A DNA stretch of 35,823 nucleotides from RZYP01 sp964386405 (lineage in GTDB: Bacteria > Bacillota > Negativicutes > Acidaminococcales > Acidaminococcaceae). The position numbers were made by a program, and so were the translations under genes. The stretch covers positions 1-35,823 of the forward strand of contig CAYLRW010000009.1 of NCBI GenBank assembly GCA_964386405.1, written 5' to 3'. Under the pieces are notes generated by a model, which was not told where the DNA came from, did not search any database, and worked only from the letters and a program-made list of their open reading frames with translations. Positions 16,634-24,078 of the stretch are shown piece after piece. The stretch's first letter is position 1, and the number at the start of each line of letters is the position of its first letter.

Positions 16634-16828
16634 ATGTCGAGCAAATTTTTAGCTAAAACCACTGAGGTCGCTGAACCAAAAGAAGGCAGAGCTTTTAATG
16701 TGCTAAGCTGCATTTGTACTTCGGAAGAAAATTGCTATGATAGCGAACAACCTAAACTTACATCGGCAATGGAAATGATGTACTATCTGTCTCTTTGTCA
16801 TGTGTACAGCGGTGAAATGGAGTATTGA
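16634..16828 (+). CDS. Small Cys-containing protein of unknown function, 64 aa
   Basis: The 64-residue product starts at ATG 16634 with AGGAGTG (16621-16627) at an ideal spacing. It contains four cysteines (NVLSCICTSEENCYD and LSLCHVYSG), a polar N-terminal half and a Met/Tyr-rich C-terminal helix-like segment (AMEMMYYLSLCHVY). No signal peptide is present. I do not recognise the family. It sits between a Fur-box promoter and a flavodoxin gene, with a very strong terminator right behind it. That placement suggests a role in iron limitation or Fe-S/flavodoxin switching, but this is only context. An upstream extension of the frame to 16547 lacks a ribosome site. Confidence 0.65.
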   Translation: MSSKFLAKTTEVAEPKEGRAFNVLSCICTSEENCYDSEQPKLTSAMEMMYYLSLCHVYSGEMEY

Positions 16829-16866
16829 AACTTGTTGTAAGTTTATATCTTTTATTTGTTGACTGC

Positions 16867-16927
16867 TGCTCCCTTTGGTCAAAACAGTTTTAGTAAAACT
16901 TTTTGACCAAAGGGAGCATTTATTTTT
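16867..16927 (+). terminator. Very strong terminator after the small gene
   Basis: An 18-bp perfect stem (16867-16884 with 16901-16918) continues through a one-base bulge into a 6-bp inner stem (16886-16891 with 16895-16900). TTTATTTTT follows. Confidence 0.9.
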
Positions 16928-17022
16928 CATCGAATTAGCGGTGGGCAGGATAAAGATAATTTATGGCGAAAAGTTTATCTAAGTGTAAAAGCTAAGTGAT
17001 CAAGAATAAAGTGAGGACCATA

Positions 17023-17568
17023 ATGACTCAAAATATAGCTGTCTTATACAAATCAAAGCATGGTAGTACCAGAAAATATGCGGAATGGATTGCACATGCA
17101 TTAGCAGCTGATCTTTTCGACGCAGAAAAAACATCTGTAAAAGAACTTGCCAGTTATCAAACTCTTATTTTCGGTGGTTATCTTTATGCCGGCAGTGTCT
17201 CTGGAGTCAATATACTTACAGCAAATATGGATAAACTTAGCGGTAAGCATATTGTGGTTTTCGCGGTAGGCTGTGCACCAGAAAGAAAAGAAAACCTCAG
17301 ACATATTTTTTTGAAAAACTTTTCTGAGAATATCAGGGACAGAGTAGCTCTTTTTTATTTGCGTGGAGCTTTTAATTTTCAGGAACTTAATTTTCTGGAC
17401 AAATTTCTGATTTATCTTTTAAAAACCAAAATCCAACACACTAAACCGGAAAAGCTTGATGAAGATAGTAAAGGCTTTTTGGAGGTTTGTGAAAAACCGA
17501 TGGATTGGACAAGCAGAGATAATATACAACCTTTGGTTGATTTTGTACTGAAGCTCAAAGCAAAATAA
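17023..17568 (+). CDS. Flavodoxin-domain protein (HemG-like length)
   Basis: This 181-residue flavodoxin-fold protein has an FMN phosphate loop, YKSKHGSTRKYAEWIA, at the N-terminus. The isoalloxazine-loop region is GGYLYAGSVSG near residue 55 and FAVGCAPERKE near 80. The C-terminal half (NFQELNFLDKFLIYLLK) is longer than in short flavodoxins and resembles flavodoxin-domain proteins once annotated as HemG-type. No haem genes are nearby, so electron transfer is a safer call than protoporphyrinogen oxidase. The start is ATG 17023 with GAGGA at 17013-17017; the GTG at 16996 has no ribosome site. Proximity to a Fur box would fit flavodoxin replacing ferredoxin under iron shortage, although a strong terminator stands between them. 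Confidence 0.8.
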   Translation: MTQNIAVLYKSKHGSTRKYAEWIAHALAADLFDAEKTSVKELASYQTLIFGGYLYAGSVSGVNILTANMDKLSGKHIVVFAVGCAPERKENLRHIFLKNFSENIRDRVALFYLRGAFNFQELNFLDKFLIYLLKTKIQHTKPEKLDEDSKGFLEVCEKPMDWTSRDNIQPLVDFVLKLKAK

Positions 17569-17610
17569 ATGGAGCTCATCCGATTTTGGGATGATCTCCA
17601 TTTATTTTTT
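17563..17610. terminator. Bidirectional terminator between convergent genes
   Basis: A 19-bp stem with one mismatch (17563-17581 with 17589-17607) has AAATAAA on one arm and TTTATTTTTT on the other. It overlaps the stop of the flavodoxin gene. Confidence 0.85.
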
Positions 17611-17626
17611 AGTTTGTGGTTAAATA

Positions 17627-19033
17627 TTAAGCTTTAACATCCAAAATTTTACCAGGATTGAGAATCAGATTTGGGTCCATAGCTTTTTTAATAGCACGCA
17701 TTACATCAAGCTCTGCAGCCTCAGTAAATTCAGCCATCAGACCTTTTCTCTTGTAGCCTATGCCGTGCTCACCGGAAAGTCTTCCGCCCAGTTTATAAAC
17801 CTGGGTGTAGAGTTCCCTTTGGAAAGTGGCAATTTTGGCTTCCCATTCTTCGTGAGAAAGTTCTTCATTTTTGAGGATGTTCAAATGGATGTTGCCATCA
17901 CCTGCATGGCTGGCAATGCGGGTCACCAAGTCGTACTTTTTGGCGAATTCCAGAATGTTATCGATAATGGTAGGCTCTTGATCCACTGGGACGACGATGT
18001 CTTCTTTGCAGACAATCAGACTTTCAGCACGTACTGCTTCGGCAAAGGCTTTACGCGCTTGCCAGATTTTGGCTGAGTCGGCTACCAAAACGCTGGTGGC
18101 ACCATTTTCTGTACATAGCTCATCCAACTGAACCATCTTTTCATCCAGATCGTCTTCATCTTTGCCTTCAACTTGTATAATTATGTAATTACCGTTTTCG
18201 CTGTCCGGCAGTGTTTCATGCAGGTAACGTTCAACAGATTTAATCGTTATATTATCCATGAATTCTACACAAGTAGGTGTAATACCGGCTTTAATGACTT
18301 TGTTGACAATACCGATGGCACTGTCAATGTCTGGGAAGACTGCCAAAAGGTCAATCAGATATTTGGGGTTTGGCAGCAGTTTGACAGTAGCTTTGGTAAT
18401 AATGCCTAAGGTACCTTCGGAACCCATTATCAGTTGATCAAGGCAGTATCCCGTAGTCATTTTATTGAGGCGAGCACCAAGGTGCAGAATTTCTCCAAGC
18501 GGAGAAACAACTTCAATTTCGTAGACTTGATGGCGGGTAGTACCATATTTAACAGCTTTGTTGCCGCCAGCATTGGTAGCAATGTTACCGCCTATAAAGC
18601 AGCTGTCACCACTGCAGGGGTCCCCGGCATAGAAGAGGTCAATAGCTTTGACGGCTTTTTGCAAATCATCTGTCCTTACGCCTGGTTCGACAATGGCATA
18701 CATAGCTTCGGCATTGATTTCAAGTATTTTGTCCATTTTTTCCAAACTGAGGACCATTCCACCGTAAATTGGTACAGCGCCGCAGGCAAGGCCGGTGCCA
18801 GCTCCACGAGGAACTACTGTGAAATGTTTTTCATTAGCTAGTTTAACAAGCTTAGCCACCTGCTCCGTGTTTTCTGCGAAAACAACTACTTCAGGCATAT
18901 GATGGTAAGCTGGGTCAGTGACTTCGTCATGAGAATATGGCTGCATCAATTCTGCGTCAGTTAAAACATTTTTTTCACCGACAATACCAGAAATAAGGTT
19001 CAGCGTTTCTGGTGTAATTTTTTCATAATTCAT
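17627..19033 (-). CDS. FAD-linked 2-hydroxyacid dehydrogenase (GlcD/D-lactate dehydrogenase family)
   Basis: This 468-residue flavoprotein has an N-terminal FAD_binding_4 (PCMH) domain, about 40-215, with VVPRGAGTGLACGAVP and NIATNAGGNKAVKYG. A C-terminal FAD-oxidase domain, about 220-465, contains SHAGDGNIHLN and the closing signature SGEHGIGYKRKG. The family oxidises D-2-hydroxy acids such as D-lactate, glycolate or D-2-hydroxyglutarate and passes electrons to quinone, cytochrome or an electron-transfer flavoprotein. No Etf or Fe-S subunit gene is adjacent. The gene lies 36 bases downstream of a DASS-family transporter on the same strand, so the substrate is probably the anion that transporter imports. 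The start is ATG 19033 behind AAGGAG. Confidence 0.9.
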   Translation of the reverse strand: MNYEKITPETLNLISGIVGEKNVLTDAELMQPYSHDEVTDPAYHHMPEVVVFAENTEQVAKLVKLANEKHFTVVPRGAGTGLACGAVPIYGGMVLSLEKMDKILEINAEAMYAIVEPGVRTDDLQKAVKAIDLFYAGDPCSGDSCFIGGNIATNAGGNKAVKYGTTRHQVYEIEVVSPLGEILHLGARLNKMTTGYCLDQLIMGSEGTLGIITKATVKLLPNPKYLIDLLAVFPDIDSAIGIVNKVIKAGITPTCVEFMDNITIKSVERYLHETLPDSENGNYIIIQVEGKDEDDLDEKMVQLDELCTENGATSVLVADSAKIWQARKAFAEAVRAESLIVCKEDIVVPVDQEPTIIDNILEFAKKYDLVTRIASHAGDGNIHLNILKNEELSHEEWEAKIATFQRELYTQVYKLGGRLSGEHGIGYKRKGLMAEFTEAAELDVMRAIKKAMDPNLILNPGKILDVKA

Positions 19034-19069
19034 GTAAACAGCTCCTTTGTGGTTGTGAAAATATATTAA

Positions 19070-20622
19070 TTATAAAAGACCAATCCATTGCCAATAGGTC
19101 AGGACAACTAATGAGAAGAAGCCTGCACCCAAGATGCTCATGACAGCACCTGCTTTCATGAGTTCTTTTTCTGTAATATGAGGAGTGCCAACGATAACAG
19201 CATTCGGCATGTTGCTTACAGGCAGAAGATACTGATGCTGCATATTCATACCGAGAACTAATGCCATAACCAGAGGATCGGCACCAATAGTACCGGCGTA
19301 AGCAATTACGATTGGTGTAAGAGCAGTTGTTTTCGGGCCGCCACCAGTAAATAATACTTGCAGTATTGTGACAATCCAGATAAGGGCGATAATCTGAATT
19401 GTGAGCGGGAAGGGATGAAGTGGTGATAACATTGTGTTGGCCAGCCATTTGGCAGCGCCTGAAGAAACCAGAACGGCACCAAGTGACAAACCGCCGCCGT
19501 AAAGAATATAAACGCTCCAAGGAATTTTGCATTGAGCTTCTTTCCAATCCATGACACCAATGCCAGGAAGTAAAAGAAGAAGTACAGAGAGGAGGCCTAC
19601 GGTTACGACAGGAATATTTGTGTAGGTATCTGTTGCCCACAAAATAAGTGTTACCAAGAAGACAATAAGAGTACGAATTTCTTTGCTGCTGATTGGACCC
19701 ATGGCAGCAAGCTCACGCTTTACGTAAGCACCGCCTTCGCCGATGTTTTCGATTTCTGGCGGATACATAAATTTTATGACGAAGATAGAAAGAAAGCCGA
19801 GAACAAATGCTGGGGGACCACCGACACGGAACCATTCGCCCCAGGTAATAAGTTTACCTGTAGCGCTCTGGATCATACCTACAGTTATAGGATTAGCAAC
19901 ATGAGAAGTGAGAACGCCGATACTCATCATAGTGCCGCTCATGGCAACAATTAAAAGCAGAGCTTTTACTATATTGCTCTTTCCTTCTTTGGCATTAAAG
20001 GATTCGCCAATGCCGAGAATTATCGGGAGCATTAACAACGTACGTGCAGTGATAGAAGGAACGAAAAATGTTAATAAAGCAATTGAAGCTGCAATAGACC
20101 AATAAATGCGGGAGCTGACGCCTTTTGATAATGCAACCAAGTATAAAGCGATGCGTTTGGATAATCCTGAGTGCTCCATCACGCCAGCCATCAAGAAACC
20201 GATAACAATCAACCAAAGTGATGTGTTTGCATACCCAGAAAAGGCTTGGGCGACTTTGGCCGCGCCGGTTATTGCTAACAAAAAAACAATCATGAGACCG
20301 CTAAGAGCACCTTCGATACAACTGGTCATCCAAACAATAATGGCAAAGGCACCAACTGCTAAAGCCATCTTACCTGTCTGCGGCAAACCTTCCGGCGTAG
20401 GCATCAGCCAGCCTACGGCAACAAAGGCAAATATTGCCAGCAGGAATTNNNNNNNNNNNNNNNNNNNNNNNNNNNNNNNNNNNNNNNNNNNNNNNNNNNN
20501 NNNNNNNNNNNNNNNNNNNNNNNNNNNNNNNNNNNNNNNNNNNNNNNNGGCGTAGGCATCAGCCAGCCTACGGCAACAAAGGCAAATATTGCCAGCAGGA
20601 ATTGAACAGTTTTTTTGTTCAT
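19070..20622 (-). CDS. DASS/SLC13-family anion symporter, interrupted by an assembly gap
   Basis: The frame encodes a polytopic transporter of the divalent anion:sodium symporter family. LTFFVPSITARTLLMLPI matches the first SNT-type motif, and VLFTGGGPKTTALTPIVIAY and LPVSNMPNAVIVG lie in the C-terminal half. Start ATG at 20622 gives MNKKTVQFLLAIFA, with GGGAG at 20633-20637. A run of 100 Ns (20449-20548) breaks the frame. Removing the Ns plus one 55-bp duplicate (155 bases) leaves 1398 bases, exactly 466 codons, so the intact protein is 465 residues, typical for the family. Substrates are di- or tricarboxylates or sulfate. Its partner is the FAD 2-hydroxyacid dehydrogenase downstream, so a hydroxy(di)carboxylate is plausible. 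Confidence 0.88.
20394..20448. repeat. 55-bp duplicate, left copy, at the assembly gap
   Basis: These 55 bases are identical to 20549-20603 and end exactly where the N run begins. The copy lies inside the transporter coding sequence. Confidence 0.95.
20449..20548. other. Assembly gap: 100 N, probably spurious
   Basis: The run is exactly 100 N long, a placeholder length. Both sides carry the same 55 bases in the same orientation, so the contigs overlap and no sequence is likely to be missing. Confidence 0.95.
20549..20603. repeat. 55-bp duplicate, right copy, at the assembly gap
   Basis: Identical to 20394-20448. It starts directly after the last N and runs into the start-codon region of the transporter gene. 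Confidence 0.95.
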
Positions 20623-20666
20623 GCACTATCATCTCCCAATAATATTCTGACGTAAAGTCATACTTA

Positions 20667-20695
20667 ATTATTCGCAATATATAGCTTGGTGTCAA
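20667..20695 (-). promoter_or_regulatory. Promoter of the DASS-GlcD operon
   Basis: On the minus strand TTGACA (20695-20690) and AATAAT (20672-20667) are separated by 17 bases. The start codon lies 45 bases downstream of the -10. Confidence 0.65.
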
Positions 20696-20748
20696 CATTT
20701 TTTTATGTAATTTTATTATATTTATATGCAATTTTATTATATAAAAGA

Positions 20749-20780
20749 AGCGAGCAATCCAAAAAGTTTGATTGCTCGCT
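20749..20780 (-). terminator. Terminator after pflA
   Basis: A perfect 11-bp stem, AGCGAGCAATC (20749-20759) with 20770-20780, is followed on the minus strand by TCTTTTAT. It separates the pfl operon from the DASS promoter. Confidence 0.75.
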
Positions 20781-20791
20781 CGGTAATGAAT

Positions 20792-21520
20792 TTAACCTAC
20801 ATAATCATTATTGATTCCTGCCTTGATAAAAAAGTTCTTGACTCTTTGAATATCATTTTTGGTGGCATCGGGGACACTGTTAAGTTTATAAGGAATTTCG
20901 AGCATCTGCCATTTGGCCTTGCCCATCGAGTGGTAAGGCAAAAGATCGATTTTTACATTTGCTGGTAATTTTTTAAGGACATCTGCTAATTTTGCAAGTG
21001 CATTTTCTGAGTCGTTTACGCTGGGTATTACAACGTAACGCAAAATTAATTGCGTTCGTGAAGCTGCATAGAATAAATTCTGTAAAATTAATGCATTGTC
21101 CTTGCCGGTTAATCGACGGTGCACATCTTCATCGGCTGCTTTCAAGGAAAACATAATAAGATCGGTATTTGGTAATACTTTATCAAGCTCTGCCTGCGCA
21201 AAAAAACCACCTGTATCCAGGGCAGTATGAATGCCAAGTTCTTTGCATTTGGCGAAAAGAGCGTTGACAAATTCTGCCTGCAGGAGAGGCTCACCACCGC
21301 TTACAGTGATACCGCCGCCTGATTTATCGTAAAAGACACGATATTTTTGAATTTCCTCAATAATCTCCTCAATGGAAATTGTTTTACCGGTTTTTACCCA
21401 GGTATCCGGATTGTGACAAAAGCTGCAGCCTAAGTTACAGCCTGCGAGAAATAAGAGGTATCTTATACCAGGGCCATCAACGGTACCAAAGGTATTGATA
21501 GAATGGTAGTAAGCTTTCAT
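20792..21520 (-). CDS. pflA: Pyruvate formate-lyase activating enzyme
   Basis: This 242-residue radical-SAM protein has the cluster motif Cys28-x3-Cys32-x2-Cys35 in AGCNLGCSFCHNPDTW, preceded by the PflA signature TFGTVDGPGIRYLLF. The SAM-binding GGEPLL follows near residue 80. It installs the glycyl radical on PflB using SAM and a reduced [4Fe-4S] cluster, in the cytosol. The length matches the short PflA class without extra ferredoxin domains. Its start ATG (21520) lies 5 bases after the pflB stop, so the two are co-translated. Confidence 0.95.
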   Translation of the reverse strand: MKAYYHSINTFGTVDGPGIRYLLFLAGCNLGCSFCHNPDTWVKTGKTISIEEIIEEIQKYRVFYDKSGGGITVSGGEPLLQAEFVNALFAKCKELGIHTALDTGGFFAQAELDKVLPNTDLIMFSLKAADEDVHRRLTGKDNALILQNLFYAASRTQLILRYVVIPSVNDSENALAKLADVLKKLPANVKIDLLPYHSMGKAKWQMLEIPYKLNSVPDATKNDIQRVKNFFIKAGINNDYVG

Positions 21521-21525
21521 GATCT

Positions 21526-23754
21526 CTACATAGCCTCGTAAAAAGTACGGCTGATAACTTCTTTTTGGTGATCAGGGCTTAGTTTAATGAAGTTAACTGC
21601 ATAGCCTGACACGCGGATTGTCAGCTGTGGATACAGTTCAGGATGAGCCATAGCATCCAACAGGACTTCTCGGTTGAAGACGTTCACATTAATATGATGA
21701 CCTTTGTGCAACACGTAGCTATCGAGGATGGCCACGAGATTATTTATGCGGGCATCTTCAGTTTTTCCGAGTGCTCCGGGTACAATGGAAAAGGTGTAGG
21801 AAATACCATCACGGCAATCATCATAAGAAATATTGGCAACCGAAGCCATGGCGGCCAGAGCACCTTTTTGGTCACGACCATGCATAGGATTGGCTCCTGG
21901 AGCAAAGGCTTCGCCAGCTTTGCGCCCATCAGGAGTTGCTCCGGTTTTTTTGCCATACATAACATTGGAAGTAATGGTCAATACCGACAAAGTGTGCGTC
22001 GCATTGCGATAAGCAGCATGCTTGCGCAGATTTGTGATAAATTCATGTGTCAGTTCATGCGCTAGCGAATCTACTCTCACATCATTGTTGCCAAAACAAG
22101 GGAAATCACCTTCGGTAACAAAATCAACGGCAATGCCTTCTGCATTACGTATTGGCTTAACCTTGGCATAGCGGATAGCGCTTAAGGAATCAGCCGCTAC
22201 CGATAAACCTGCAACGCCAAAAGCCATCAGCCTGTTGACTGCGCTGTCATGCAGGGCCATTTGGGCTGCCTCGTATGCATAAGTATCATGCATGCGGTGA
22301 ATGATGTTCAACGTGTTTACATAGAGTTCAGCCAACCAATCTAAGACAGCACTATAATTTTTGCGCACTTCATCATAATTGAGATATTCACCTTCAGGCA
22401 AAGCTAATTGCGGTGCCATCTGCACACCGGTTTTTTCATCACGGCCACCGTTAATTGACATCAGGAGAGCCTTCGCCAGATTAACACGTGCGCCGAAGAA
22501 TTGCATTTGTTTACCGAGCTGCATAGCTGACACGCAGCAAGCAATGCCATAGTCATCACCATAAACAGGCCGCATTACTTCATCACTTTCATATTGAATG
22601 GCACTGGTTTCAATTGAAACCTTAGCACAGAAATTTTTGAAGCCTTGAGGGAGTTTTTCTGACCAAAGCACAGTCAAGTTTGGCTCGGGAGCAGGACCGA
22701 GGTTAAAGAGGGAATTGAGAATCCGGAAGGAATTTTTTGTTACCAATGTACGGCTGTCTTCACCCATGCCACCGATTACTTCAGTTACCCAAAGCGGATC
22801 ACCGGCAAAAAGCTCATTGTATTCAGGAGTTCGGAGATGACGAGCAAACCTTAGCTTAATTACAAGCTGATCCATAAGTTCCTGAGCTTCAGACTCAGTG
22901 ATCAGACCAGCAGCGAGATCACGCTCCAGATAAATGTCTAGAAAGGTTGATGTGCGTCCAAGTGACATAGCTGCACCATTTTGCTCCTTGATAGCAGCCA
23001 GATAGCCGAAATAAAGCCATTGAACAGCTTCTTTAGCATTGGCGGCAGGTTTGGAAACATCAAAACCATAACTGGCGGCCATTTCCTCGATGCCACGCAG
23101 TGAAGCTATCTGCATAGCGATTTCTTCACGCGTACGGATAATATCTTCTGTCATAGCCATTTTGCCGAGAACTTTTAAATCATTTTCTTTTGCTTCAATA
23201 AGTTTCTCGATACCATAGAGGGCAACACGACGATAATCGCCGATAATACGTCCACGACCATAAGCATCAGGAAGACCGGTGATGATACCTATTTTTCTGG
23301 CTAACAGCATTTCCTCCGTATAGACATTGAAAACCGCACTATTATGGGTTGTTCTATGATTATTATAAATATCGCTGATCAAGGGATTCAGTTGGTAGCC
23401 GTAGGCTTCACAAGCTTGCTCAGCCATGCGCACACCACTGTTGACGATAACGCTTCTTTTCAGTGGTTTGTCAGTTTGCAAGCCGACAATTGTTTCTTTA
23501 AAGCGGTCAATGTAGCCTGGTTTATGGGAAGTAATTGTAGAAACGCGGTCAGGATCCGCGTCAAGAACGCCGTTGTTGGCTATTTCTTTAGCCAAAAGTT
23601 CTGTGCATTCCAGCCAAAGACCTTTTGTTCTGTCGGTTGGACCTGCCAAAAAGCTATCATCCCCCTCGTAGGGCAGATAATTCTTTTGTATAAAATCCCT
23701 TACGTTAATTTCCTGTTGCCATACACCTGCGTTAAAATTTTTCCATTCTTGCAT
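21526..23754 (-). CDS. pflB: Formate C-acetyltransferase (pyruvate formate-lyase)
   Basis: This 742-residue glycyl-radical enzyme converts pyruvate and CoA to acetyl-CoA and formate under anaerobic conditions. The adjacent catalytic cysteines are Cys406-Cys407 in DYGIACCVSAM. The radical glycine is Gly717 in TIRVSGYAVNF, 25 residues from the C-terminus, as expected. TGLPDAYGRGRIIGDYRR near residue 165 is the PFL-specific pattern, which separates it from glycerol dehydratases and other glycyl-radical enzymes. The start is ATG 23754 with AGAGGTG upstream. Expression passes through a ZTP riboswitch/terminator, so it is linked to one-carbon folate status. Formate from PFL feeds formyl-tetrahydrofolate needed for purine synthesis. 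Confidence 0.96.
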   Translation of the reverse strand: MQEWKNFNAGVWQQEINVRDFIQKNYLPYEGDDSFLAGPTDRTKGLWLECTELLAKEIANNGVLDADPDRVSTITSHKPGYIDRFKETIVGLQTDKPLKRSVIVNSGVRMAEQACEAYGYQLNPLISDIYNNHRTTHNSAVFNVYTEEMLLARKIGIITGLPDAYGRGRIIGDYRRVALYGIEKLIEAKENDLKVLGKMAMTEDIIRTREEIAMQIASLRGIEEMAASYGFDVSKPAANAKEAVQWLYFGYLAAIKEQNGAAMSLGRTSTFLDIYLERDLAAGLITESEAQELMDQLVIKLRFARHLRTPEYNELFAGDPLWVTEVIGGMGEDSRTLVTKNSFRILNSLFNLGPAPEPNLTVLWSEKLPQGFKNFCAKVSIETSAIQYESDEVMRPVYGDDYGIACCVSAMQLGKQMQFFGARVNLAKALLMSINGGRDEKTGVQMAPQLALPEGEYLNYDEVRKNYSAVLDWLAELYVNTLNIIHRMHDTYAYEAAQMALHDSAVNRLMAFGVAGLSVAADSLSAIRYAKVKPIRNAEGIAVDFVTEGDFPCFGNNDVRVDSLAHELTHEFITNLRKHAAYRNATHTLSVLTITSNVMYGKKTGATPDGRKAGEAFAPGANPMHGRDQKGALAAMASVANISYDDCRDGISYTFSIVPGALGKTEDARINNLVAILDSYVLHKGHHINVNVFNREVLLDAMAHPELYPQLTIRVSGYAVNFIKLSPDHQKEVISRTFYEAM

Positions 23755-23799
23755 TGCTAAGCACCTCTTTTCTAAGTTGCAGTAAGCTTACAAACAAGC

Positions 23800-23897
23800 A
23801 AAAAACCGCCCGAGCAGCATACTGTTGCCCAGGCGGTCGGCTGTTTCTACAATATGGTCCACGTGGTTGTTCCACTGATCCGCCAGTCCCATATCGT
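23800..23897 (-). promoter_or_regulatory. ZTP (pfl motif) riboswitch with overlapping terminator
   Basis: Reading the minus strand from 23897, the leader shows the ZTP riboswitch core. It has GGGACTGGCGGA, then GTGGAACAACCACGTGGACC, then GCCGACCGCCTGGGCA, in the conserved order. The CCGCC segment (23836 downward) pairs with GGCGG (23810-23806) to form a terminator stem with six T residues at 23805-23800. ZTP binding would instead use the CCGCC strand in the pseudoknot and allow read-through. ZTP accumulates when 10-formyl-tetrahydrofolate is low. This motif was first named for its occurrence before pfl genes, exactly the arrangement here. Confidence 0.92.
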
Positions 23898-23920
23898 GTT
23901 AAATTTTTTATCTTGAGCAC

Positions 23921-23949
23921 ATTATATTATAAGCAGGGAAACCAGTCAA
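23921..23949 (-). promoter_or_regulatory. Promoter of the pflBA operon
   Basis: On the minus strand TTGACT (23949-23944) and TATAAT (23926-23921) have a 17-base spacer. The predicted start near 23914 leaves about 17 bases before the riboswitch core. Confidence 0.78.
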
Positions 23950-24006
23950 TTATTTTTTAGTGATTTGGAAGTTTAAACTAGCAGAAGTGAAAACAAGAAA
24001 TAATAG

Positions 24007-24035
24007 TTGACAACATTACTAGGAATTGATAATAT
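24007..24035 (+). promoter_or_regulatory. Promoter of nifS-nifU-mnmA
   Basis: TTGACA (24007-24012) and TAATAT (24030-24035) have a 17-base spacer. The operator-like repeats start inside the spacer and continue past the start site. Confidence 0.75.
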
Positions 24036-24059
24036 TAAATAACCTAGTAATAAGCTAGG
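24015..24059. promoter_or_regulatory. CCTAG inverted-repeat operator over the nifS promoter
   Basis: ATTACTAGG (24015-24023) is repeated inversely as CCTAGTAAT (24043-24051). A third element, CTAGG (24055-24059), forms a second inverted pair with CCTAG (24043-24047). The array spans the spacer, the -10 and the start site. A Rrf2/IscR-type Fe-S regulator is a natural candidate, but no such gene lies in the window and the repeat does not match a consensus I can name. Confidence 0.55.
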
Positions 24060-24078
24060 AAAAGAGAGGAGCATGACG

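Noticed and set aside
18434..18841. 135-codon plus-strand ORF opposite the GlcD-like gene
   Set aside because: It is antisense to a well-supported flavoprotein gene and has no recognisable domain.
19023..19640. 205-codon minus-strand ORF overlapping the DASS gene in another frame
   Set aside because: Its composition (many Cys, Arg, Ser, His) is typical of an off-frame shadow.
20394..20603. Genuine 55-bp tandem repeat in the transporter gene
   Set aside because: The copies flank exactly 100 N, and collapse of the overlap restores the reading frame; an assembly overlap explains it fully.
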